Positions 8,148-15,900 of a DNA stretch of 63,769 bases are shown here, in pieces. The DNA is from Syntrophobacteraceae bacterium. GTDB lineage: Bacteria; Desulfobacterota; Syntrophobacteria; Syntrophobacterales; Syntrophobacteraceae. The first letter of the stretch is position 1, and each line of letters opens with the position of its first letter. The DNA lies in contig PXBG01000052.1 of assembly GCA_003566995.1 (NCBI GenBank), positions 1-63,769 of the forward strand. Direction: 5' to 3'. The notes below the pieces were generated by a model that saw only the letters and a program-made list of their open reading frames with translations, was not told the DNA's origin and ran no database searches. The position numbers and the translations under genes were made by a program.

Positions 8148-8665
8148 GATTTTCGCCCTCCATAAACCAAACGGGCCATGATCAATCCGCCCACAAAGAA
8201 AAACACAAGCGCCAAAAATCCACTGACAGCCAGTTGAAGCGAACCGCTCAACCCATGTCCACTGGGTCACCCATCGGCCATGCGGGCTCCGAACATGGCC
8301 ACGACTCCTCCCGTGAAGGCCACCACGGCCCTTTTCCCCGTGGATCGGGTGCCGAACCGCTCAGCCCACATGTCGGGCACGGCCTGAAGTTTGAAAGATC
8401 CTGAAGTCAGTGCCGAAAACATGGCGCCCAAAAAGATGCCCACCACAAACATCCACTGCCAGTCGATTCTGGGGACCACATTGATGAAGTATTCCATCTG
8501 AGCGACCCGCTCGGATCCAAAAAGCTGTTCGATCATGCCCGCAGTGCGAACGAAAGAAGTGGATGCGCCAAAGAACTGCCCCGCAAACCAGACAGAAAAG
8601 ACTCCCACCAGGCCGCTCAGGCCGCCAGCCAGGTAAGGGCTCCAGCCGCCATCATTCTTTTTCAT
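8144..8665 (-). CDS. YeeE/YedE-family transporter half-subunit with in-frame TGA: probable selenoprotein
   Basis: The frame from ATG 8665 (AAGGAGG five bases upstream) encodes 132 residues, then TGA at 8267-8269, then 40 sense codons and a final TGA at 8144-8146 that overlaps the next start (ATGA). The full product is 173 residues. Family-typical features lie on both sides of the TGA: STSFVRTAGM near residue 36 and FGARMADG before it, PSGHGLSGSLQLAVSGF after it. In YeeE homologues the conserved motif is GC-[TPY]-SGHG, so the TGA replaces the conserved, transport-relevant cysteine. Sec insertion is the best explanation; a hairpin suited to a SECIS starts 15 nt after the TGA. Alternatives are a nonsense mutation or a base-call error. 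The gene partners the subunit at 7620-8147. Confidence 0.85.
8233..8252 (-). promoter_or_regulatory. Candidate bacterial SECIS element for the in-frame TGA
   Basis: Counting from the base after TGA, nucleotides 15-34 fold as GUUGA/UCAAC plus GCG/CGC with one bulged U and apical loop GUU. The loop begins 23 nt after TGA. The short two-part stem with a bulged U, the distance from the UGA and the G-U in the apical loop resemble the SelB-binding hairpin of E. coli fdhF. Here the bulged U is on the 3' side, unlike fdhF. Confidence 0.6.
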
Positions 8666-8849
8666 TGTAGCCTCCTTAGCAACAGATTGTTTTTATCTTT
8701 CATCAGCCCTGGACTTTCGAGCCCCCTGTCATTTGTTGCCGGGCCTGAGGGCTCAAAACACCGGGAAAGCGGCGAAACATTGCAGGCGACCGGGAAAGGA
8801 CCGCAACCCACACACAGGGGGGTGGCACCCTTTCTGGAGCGCTTGCAGC

Positions 8850-9740
8850 TCACGAAACAGCAGGATGGGCGTTGCTGATGATCCTCCAGGCCTCTTGTGC
8901 CGTTTCCACATATTGAAAAATATCCAGGTCTTCCGGGTCGATGGTTCCCTCCTCCACCAAAGCCTCAAAGTTGATGATGCGCTCCCAGAATTCCTTTCCA
9001 AAGATGAGCACGGGGAAAGGGCTGATTTTACGCGTCTGGATGAGGGTCAGAGTTTCGAAGAGCTCATCGAGTGTGCCGTAACCCCCGGGAAAAACCACGA
9101 GAGCTTTGGCACGAATGAGGAAATGCATCTTGCGAATGGCAAAATAATGGAACTGAAAAGAAAGTTCGGGCGTTATGTAGAGGTTGGGATGCTGCTCATG
9201 GGGCAGCACAATGTTGAGCCCCATGCTTTCAACCCCGCTCTCGTAGGCGCCACGGTTTGCCGCTTCCATGATGCCGGGACCACCCCCTGTGACCACCACC
9301 ACATTGAAGTCAGGCGATTCCCTGTTGGCCCGGGAAATGAGAGAGGCGAGCAAGCGAGCTTCTTCGTAATAACGGGATGTCCGGGCTCTGCGGCGTGCAA
9401 CACTCACCGCTCGCGACAGTTTGCGGTTGCCTGGGTCTCTGGCGGCGATCTCTTCTGCGGCAGCGAGCTGTTTGTGGGCCACTTCCGGTTCGGGGATGCG
9501 GGATCCGCCGAAGATGACAATCGTTCCCTCGATCCCGTATTCATTGAGTATGAGTTCTGGTTTGAGCAGCTCCAGTTGGAGGCGAACAGGGCGCAACTCC
9601 TCTCTGAGCATAAAGTCACCATCGCGAAAGGCCAGACGGTAGGATGGAGATTGAGTTTGAGGGGTTTTGGCACACACTTCAGCTGCCTGGGCATCTTCCG
9701 AGGCCGAAGGAAAAGGCTTTGGTTTCTTCCTCTCAGTCAT
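8850..9740 (-). CDS. LOG-family (TIGR00730-like) Rossmann-fold protein
   Basis: 296 residues. The C-terminal 200 residues have the LOG/'lysine decarboxylase-like' fold: TIVIFGGSRIPEPE, VVVTGGGPGIMEAANRGA and the catalytic PGGYGTLDELFE motif. Characterised LOG proteins are phosphoribohydrolases that cleave nucleoside 5'-monophosphates, releasing the free base. The roughly 70-residue N-terminal extension and the charged insert RAVSVARRRARTSRYYEEAR match the longer bacterial subgroup. It is monocistronic here; no nearby gene clarifies its role. Confidence 0.9.
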   Translation of the reverse strand: MTERKKPKPFPSASEDAQAAEVCAKTPQTQSPSYRLAFRDGDFMLREELRPVRLQLELLKPELILNEYGIEGTIVIFGGSRIPEPEVAHKQLAAAEEIAARDPGNRKLSRAVSVARRRARTSRYYEEARLLASLISRANRESPDFNVVVVTGGGPGIMEAANRGAYESGVESMGLNIVLPHEQHPNLYITPELSFQFHYFAIRKMHFLIRAKALVVFPGGYGTLDELFETLTLIQTRKISPFPVLIFGKEFWERIINFEALVEEGTIDPEDLDIFQYVETAQEAWRIISNAHPAVS

Positions 9741-10014
9741 TCTTTGCTTTCCTGATGGTGGTTGAAAAGATGTAGGGGTTCACTGGAATAGCCTTCAAAA
9801 GCCTGAACGCTCTGATATGGATACCTCCTTGTTGACACCCGGGGGGATTTTACCAAAAAAATGCAGGCCAGGCATCACACTCCATAATCCTTGAGAGTGT
9901 TTCACCCGACCTGCACCATCACGATTCAATTTGTATGGATCGAGTTGAAATTTCACCGTGTCTCAGCAGGAGGCTAAAATATGCCTCTCATTGAGAGAAC
10001 CTGAGCAGGCGAAT

Positions 10015-10140
10015 CTATTGCACCAGCTTCATGGGTTCTCCGCAGCAATACAGCTCGCCTCCGCCCGCTTTTTTCACTTCCACCACGTTTCCACAAAGAT
10101 CGCACTTGTAAACTTCTCCCACATTGTTCGCATTTGCCAT
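10015..10140 (-). CDS. Desulforedoxin
   Basis: 41 residues, too short for many gene finders. It has the rubredoxin-type Fe(Cys)4 set C13-x2-C16 and the adjacent pair C32-C33, in the contexts [11 protein letters not shown] and [11 protein letters not shown]. This spacing (C-x2-C ... C-C) is diagnostic of desulforedoxin, a small dimeric iron protein of sulfate reducers, also found as the N-terminal domain of desulfoferrodoxin. An AAGGAGG ribosome site lies about six bases upstream of ATG 10140. It is a single gene, likely a small electron carrier in oxidative-stress or redox metabolism. Confidence 0.93.
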   Translation of the reverse strand: MANANNVGEVYKCDLCGNVVEVKKAGGGELYCCGEPMKLVQ

Positions 10141-10181
10141 GCCGATTCCTCCTTGAATCTTCATTGTTTGTGGATGTGAAA

Positions 10182-10214
10182 ATTTCCCTGCCTGATCGTT
10201 TCGGACAGGGAAAT
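10182..10214 (-). terminator. Inverted repeat, possible terminator between the BrkB-like and desulforedoxin genes
   Basis: A perfect 9-bp inverted repeat (ATTTCCCTG with CAGGGAAAT) with a 15-base loop. Read on the minus strand the second arm runs into TTTTC, which suits termination after the BrkB-like gene. It lies 40 bases upstream of desulforedoxin, so an operator role is also possible. Confidence 0.45.
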
Positions 10215-10431
10215 GTTACGCCTGAGTCTTTGACGATCCCATGTCTCTCTGATTTATGCTTGTGGTTGGCCCAGGCAAGCGCTCTTTTTTCTGCCTTTGC
10301 AGTCCTGTTCTTTTGAACCTCTCACTTCATGAGCAAACATAGAAACCAATCATATGAAGAAAATTAATACTCCTCAAGGAATACGGCAACTGCAAAAGAG
10401 ATTCTCCAACCAGTTTGGGGCACCAAAGAGA

Positions 10432-11250
10432 TCATGAACCTTTGGAATGGGGGGAATCTTTTCTTGCATTTTCGAGATTGTGGACGATCTCCGCCCCGAA
10501 AAGAAAAACGCAGGCTCCGAAGAAAATCCACAGAAGGAAAAGAACAACAGCTGTGAGGGAACCATAGACCATGCCCAACTGTGAAACCTTGATGAGCGCG
10601 TAAAACGTAAAAAGATGCTTTCCGGCTTCCAGAATGAAAGCCGTGACCAATGCTCCCATTAAAGCGTGGAGTATTCGAACTTTTCTCTGTGGGAGAAGGA
10701 TGTACAGGGTCGCACTGGTTAAAAAAATGAGCACAGGAGAGAGGAAGGTTCCCGTGAGAAGCGAGACCCACCTTCCCATGTCTGCTTCCGGAAAAGGCTC
10801 CATGAGGGAGATGACTATTCTGGCTCCAAAAAAAAGAAAGAATATGACCATGAGCGAAAGGGTGACAAACAAGGAAAAAAGCAGAGACCTGAGCAGAGAT
10901 CTCTTTTGGGAGGATCCAAATATGATGTTCACAGCACGTTCGAAGGAGAAGTAGAGCTGGTAGGAGAAATAGGCGTAGATGATGAGGGAGAAGAGGTCGA
11001 CCCTTCGGTAGGCGATGATCTTTTGAATTTCTTCCATGACCCCCGAGGTGGCTGAAGGGAAGAAGTCCCCGATCCGTGTGGCCAGAAAATTATAAAATTC
11101 CTGATTTTCTCCAAGAAAATAGCCGAAAATGGCGACCAGCAGAAGAAAAAAAGGAGCTATGGCCAGCATGAAAAAGCAGGTGATGGATCCGGCGAGTATG
11201 GGGCCGTCGTCTTTAAAAAAGTCTGAAAAGCTTTTCCAGAGTATTCTCAA
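10432..11250 (-). CDS. YihY/BrkB-family inner membrane protein
   Basis: About 272 residues from TTG at 11250, which follows AGAGGGAC at good spacing; an upstream TTG at 11286 adds twelve residues but has no ribosome site. Around six membrane helices are visible. The N-terminal FFKDDGPILAGSITCFFMLAIAPF region and the C-terminal GMVYGSLTAVVLFLLWIFF region are typical of YihY/virulence factor BrkB proteins. These were once annotated as ribonuclease BN. Function remains uncertain; envelope or transport roles are proposed. No functional neighbours. Confidence 0.9.
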   Translation of the reverse strand: MRILWKSFSDFFKDDGPILAGSITCFFMLAIAPFFLLLVAIFGYFLGENQEFYNFLATRIGDFFPSATSGVMEEIQKIIAYRRVDLFSLIIYAYFSYQLYFSFERAVNIIFGSSQKRSLLRSLLFSLFVTLSLMVIFFLFFGARIVISLMEPFPEADMGRWVSLLTGTFLSPVLIFLTSATLYILLPQRKVRILHALMGALVTAFILEAGKHLFTFYALIKVSQLGMVYGSLTAVVLFLLWIFFGACVFLFGAEIVHNLENARKDSPHSKGS

Positions 11251-11372
11251 ATGTCCCTCTCTGCATGTGGTCTGAAGTTTATTCAACGGTAAGAAGCGCA
11301 GAACCCTGGAATGTCACTTGAAGCCATGCCCCCCGGCAGGTATGAGGCACGGTGGCGAGGAGGTTCACAGGG

Positions 11373-11397
11373 TGGGGAGGAAGGCCGTTCCTCCCCA
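11373..11397 (-). terminator. Strong hairpin between the baeRF and BrkB-like genes
   Basis: TGGGGAGGAA pairs perfectly with TTCCTCCCCA around a five-base loop. No T tract follows on either strand, so it may be a Rho-independent terminator of poor quality or an mRNA stability hairpin after the baeRF gene. Confidence 0.4.
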
Positions 11398-11453
11398 TGT
11401 TTACCTGTGGATGCATCCGTGTTGAGGGAAGCTCACAAAGAGCCTTTTCGCAA

Positions 11454-12602
11454 TCAGAACCGGTAAATGGCGGCGATGCCCGTTGGTGACGGCATGTGAT
11501 CGCCGGGAACGATCACCACCTCCCCTCCCATTTTCAAAACCGCTTGTCCCAGGTCATCCAGCAGGTCGTCCACTCCGGGATCGGCCAGATCGTCCAGCTG
11601 AATCTCTCCCTGGGTCATGTCCAGGTGGCCTGGCACATGGCGTTCCGCCTCGATGAGCAGAGTGGCCACCCGTCCTGCAACGGCTGCTTCAGCCACTTTC
11701 GACAGTTCTTGTGATCCCTGGCCTTTGGATTTTGCTTCCTCGAACTGCTCCGTGAGCTGGGCCAGCCGTTTGAGGTAATGAGGCAGCAGAACTTTCCAGG
11801 CATGCTCACGGAGTTCTTCAAGGGAAAGGGAGTCAGGGTTCACTTTGATGCCCTCTTCCAGGAGAAAAGGATTGTGGCTGAGTTTGTGAAAGTGACCGTG
11901 GTTTTCCGGCAGTGCCGCCAGTATGAGGGGCAGTGCCGAAGGACGGGAAACGTGGTTCAGGACAGCCCGATCCACTGCGCGGAAATACCTTTCCATGTCG
12001 ATGTCCGCCTCTTCCGCCCTGGATCCGTGACCATGATGCATGGGCGCTCCCCCGGTTCCCTTTCCGTAGGATGCCACCGTTTGATGGGGCTCCGTCAGTT
12101 CTTCCCCCAGAGCTTCCGTCAGGGTTTTGGGAATTTCTTCCGTCGGTTCCAGTTCGTCCAGCACATCCCGGTTTCCCTCGAAAATCCTCACAGCCTCCCG
12201 GCTCAGCCCAAGGATCTGGTAGCGGTCCGCCGACTGCAAAATCCTCAGAAGGGGCTTGGTGTGAAAACTATCCGCTGCCACGGCCAGCTCTGGAACGGGT
12301 CGCTGAAGGCGGTAGAAGCGGAAAAAATCGGGGCCCCCAAACACCGCCAGTCCATCCAGGTTGTTGCTCCACAGATGTCCGTCACTGGCCAGCATCTGAA
12401 AGGGTTCCAGCAGTGGCTGCACCTGGCGTGCGGGATATTTTTTTTTCAAAGAGCTTTCGAGTTCTTTCAACTGGTTACGGAATCTGATGGGGTCTTGCTG
12501 GTTTTCGGGATAATGACGATGTGTGGGCAGGTAGAGGGAAATGCATGGGGATTCGCGCTGTTTCAGAAGGTCCTTCAGTTGACTGTTGTCCAAAGAATCC
12601 AT
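11454..12602 (-). CDS. baeRF-family protein (bacterial archaeo-eukaryotic release factor-like)
   Basis: 382 residues from ATG 12602, which follows AAAGGAG; the frame extends 36 codons further upstream without support. The start region LKDLLKQRESPCISLYLPTHRH and the C-terminal GGEVVIVPGDHMPSPTGIAAIYRF are typical of the baeRF3/baeRF7 'hypothetical proteins', whose fold is related to eRF1/Pelota domains 2 and 3. These proteins are predicted to act on ribosomes in stress or rescue. That role is computational knowledge, not shown here. Single gene. Confidence 0.82.
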   Translation of the reverse strand: MDSLDNSQLKDLLKQRESPCISLYLPTHRHYPENQQDPIRFRNQLKELESSLKKKYPARQVQPLLEPFQMLASDGHLWSNNLDGLAVFGGPDFFRFYRLQRPVPELAVAADSFHTKPLLRILQSADRYQILGLSREAVRIFEGNRDVLDELEPTEEIPKTLTEALGEELTEPHQTVASYGKGTGGAPMHHGHGSRAEEADIDMERYFRAVDRAVLNHVSRPSALPLILAALPENHGHFHKLSHNPFLLEEGIKVNPDSLSLEELREHAWKVLLPHYLKRLAQLTEQFEEAKSKGQGSQELSKVAEAAVAGRVATLLIEAERHVPGHLDMTQGEIQLDDLADPGVDDLLDDLGQAVLKMGGEVVIVPGDHMPSPTGIAAIYRF

Positions 12603-12902
12603 GTGGTCTCCTTTCTTTTCCAAAATGGACACCCCGCAATGAAAGTCTTTGGGACCGCCAGGGTGTGCACACCTCCAGCCCCGTATTTGGGAAGGGAGGG
12701 CGGGTTCCACGAGCAGAACGACGACCTTTCATTCGGGGTGCCCCGTTTTACACAATGCCAAACACTATTGAATGAACTGTGATTTGTGATTGCGGCGGGT
12801 GAACTTGTCACCTTTCACCGCTGCCAGCGGGATTCTGACTCTCGAACTCACGGAGAAGGGGGCAGCTTCACTTTCTCCTGGCTGCCCCCGGCGCCCGATG
12901 GT
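12603..12902. other. Gap between the baeRF and Big-repeat genes
   Basis: Exactly 300 bases without a gene. The only structure I can support is the hairpin at 12858-12889. Confidence 0.5.
12858..12889 (-). terminator. Hairpin following the Big-domain lipoprotein gene
   Basis: GGGGGCAGC pairs with GCTGCCCCC (9 bp, 14-base loop), starting 14 bases after the minus-strand stop. It is followed by TTCTCC rather than a clean T run, so termination is plausible but not optimal. Confidence 0.5.
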
Positions 12903-15900
12903 CTATTCAAAGGTCACGCGGGCCGTGTCCCGCATGGTCTGCCCCTGAATGACGGCGCTCACTATGGAAGTGCCGGACTCCGTGGAACTGATCCGTCCCC
13001 GGGTCAATCCTCTCTCGTTTGTGGGGGGTGGCTGCACAACCGTGTCCACCTGCCTTGTGGACACCAGTGTCACTTCCACGTCTGTAACAGGATTGTTGTA
13101 AAGATCCCGAACCTCAACGATGATTTCCGAAGAGGCCTCCCCATCACTGGCGAGAATGGGATAGAGCACCCTTATTCTCGTGTTGCCAGGATCGGATCTT
13201 CCCGGAACCACGGTGACATAGGCTTCGGCGACCAGGCCCGCGAGGGTTGCCGTCACTTTTCCCTTGCCCATTCTTGTTCCCCTGAAGACCCCCGGCTCTT
13301 CAAACACTCCGATGTTGCCCACCTGGTTCCAAGTCAAGGCGGAGACCTCCACAGGAACAGGGTTTTCCTCCACGTCCAGGGCAGTGACTTCAAAGGTTTG
13401 TGTGCTGTTGCTCCGAACGTCCACGGGATTGGGTTCTATGAAGAGACGATGGATTTCACCGGGCTTCACCTCAATGGGCTTTTCCACGATGAGATTCTGG
13501 CCATAGGCCACAAGCATTCCTCTTCCCGCCTTGGTGGCGTGGAACAGCCCCGAAGTCATCTCTATTCTTCCAATGTCTTCGGTCACAGCCCACTCCACAT
13601 CCACAGGTATTTCATTGCCTGCCCTGTCATGGCCCACGGCCTCAAATTGATAGCTCTTTCCCGCCACAAGGTCTTCATGGGGAATGCGCAGGGAGAGCCT
13701 CATTAATTCGCCCACGGTGACTTCCAGGGGCACTGTGGCCTGCACACCCTGGGCCGAGACGGTCAGCTGACCCTCGCCGGGCTCCTGAGCGGTGAAGACG
13801 CCTTCCTCAGTGATGCTTCCGATTTCAGGAGGGCTCAGTGAAAACTCCGGGGACAGGGCAACTTCGTTGCCAAAGGTGTCACGTCCGCTGACGGTGACTT
13901 CCATGACCTCAGCCGCAGTGAGACGGATCTCTTCGGGGGACACGTGAATGTCCTCCACTGCGCCAGGTTCAACATATACCCTGGCTCTTCCCTCAATGCC
14001 TTCAGCACGGGCGACCACCTGACTTTCGCCAGCCCTGGTCATTTGGAAAGATCCTTCCGCAGTGACGGCCTGGCCGCTTTCTGCCGGCTCCATGGACCAG
14101 GTGAACTCACCTGAAGTGACGTTGCCCTGTGCATCGAGAGCTGTGGCGGTGAAGTCCACCGTTTCCCCGGCTCTGACCGTGGACTTTTCAGGGGTCACGG
14201 CAATGCGCGCCAGGGATCCCGGTTGGACACTGACCGGGGCCACACCGATCACGTCTTCCACCTTGAAAGAAACGTGTCCCCTGCCGGCTCTTATGGCTTC
14301 AAAAACTCCCTCTGCAGTTATGGAACCAACTCCTCCCCCAACAGCCCAGGCGGGTTCGGTGGGGACTTCGTTCCCCTCTGCATCCAGAGCCTTGGCCGTG
14401 AAGACGGTTTTCTCTCCCGCGGTGAGGTCCGCCTCAGAAGGTTCAACGTGCACGGTGTGCACTTTGCCCACCTGGATGGTCACGGGCACCTGAACCGTCA
14501 CATCTTGGGAGGTGATTCGAATGATTTCCTCCCCCACCTTTTCAGCGTGGAATTCATTGTCATCCACAAAACGGCCAAGTCCTCTTTCCATTTCCCATTG
14601 CAGTTCGGGGCGGGGAATGGCATTGCCGTTGACATCAAAGACCTGGAAGGAAAATTCCTGGCGGCTTCCAGCTGTCAGGGTGATTTCCGCGGGTTCGACC
14701 TCGATGGAAGCGGGCGCCCCATGGAGAACTTCAACGCGTGATGCGCTCCTGAAATCCTGGAATGTGGCCGAAACTTCTCCCGTGCCCACTGTCCTGGCGG
14801 TGAACACCCCGTTCTGCTGGATCGTTCCCAGCTGTTCTTCCACATTCCACTGGGGAGTCACTTCCAGGGGATTCCCGGCCACATCGAGTCCAACAGCCTG
14901 AAATGTGTAACTTTCTCCCGAGCGAACGGCCATCTCCGTTGGCCGGACCTCAAGAGAAACCATGGGGCCTGCCTTCACTTCAAGGGAAGCCAGGTCCACA
15001 ATGTTTCGACTGGTGGCGATCACCTGGCCTTTGCCACTCCTCTGCGCCGTGAGAACATTGTCCGGACCGATGCTTCCAAGGGAGGTGTCGGAAAGGGTCC
15101 ACCTGACATGAGCATCCACCACGTTTCCAAAGGGGTCTTCCCCCAGGGCTTTCAGTTGGACCTTTTCTCCCGCTGTCAGGGACAACTCTTCGGGAACGAT
15201 TTGGAGAAATGCAATTTCAGCAGGACTGATTTCCACGCTGGCCTCGGCCGTAACATTTTCGTATTGGGCCAGCACTTTGCCTGTGCCCGCCTTCATGGCG
15301 AGGAAGAGGCCGTTTTCCGAGATGGTTCCCATGTCGGGTTCGATGAGCTTCCACTGGAGAGGCACACTCGTTTCATTCCCGAACTGGTCATAGGTGTTGG
15401 CGACAAAAGGTGTTTCCTTTCCTGCAGTGGTTTGAATTTCCGTCGGCCGAATTTCCATGGCCGTGGTTTCGCCCGGCACCACGCTGACGGGAGTTTTGGA
15501 CTCCACCGCTTTTCCCGTTCGGGTCTGGGTCAGGGAGGCTATGACTTCCCCTTTGCCCGCCATTCGGGGGAAAAGAACCCCCTGTTCATCCACGGTGCCG
15601 AGGTCGGGATGGATCCTCCAGTCGGTGGTGGATTCCACTGTGTTTCCGAATTGGTCAAAACCAAAAGCCTTGAATGACTGGGTCCTGCCCGCCACAAGCT
15701 CCACGGGTCCTTCGGGCTCGACGACCACCTCGACCACTTCAGCGGGAGCCACAGCCAGCGTGCCTTCTGCCGAGAGGTCATCCACACTGGCACGCATCAC
15801 GGTGCTTCCAGCTCTCTCTGCTCTGAATTCACCCGATGGATCCAGCTCGCCGAGAGGCTCCTCCATGGAAAAAGTCGGTTCCACTTCCACGGGATTTCCA

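Noticed and set aside
8144-8269. Frameshift or separate short gene as explanation for the YeeE stop
   Set aside because: The sequence after TGA is in the same frame, family-typical and coupled to the next gene; no insertion or deletion is needed.
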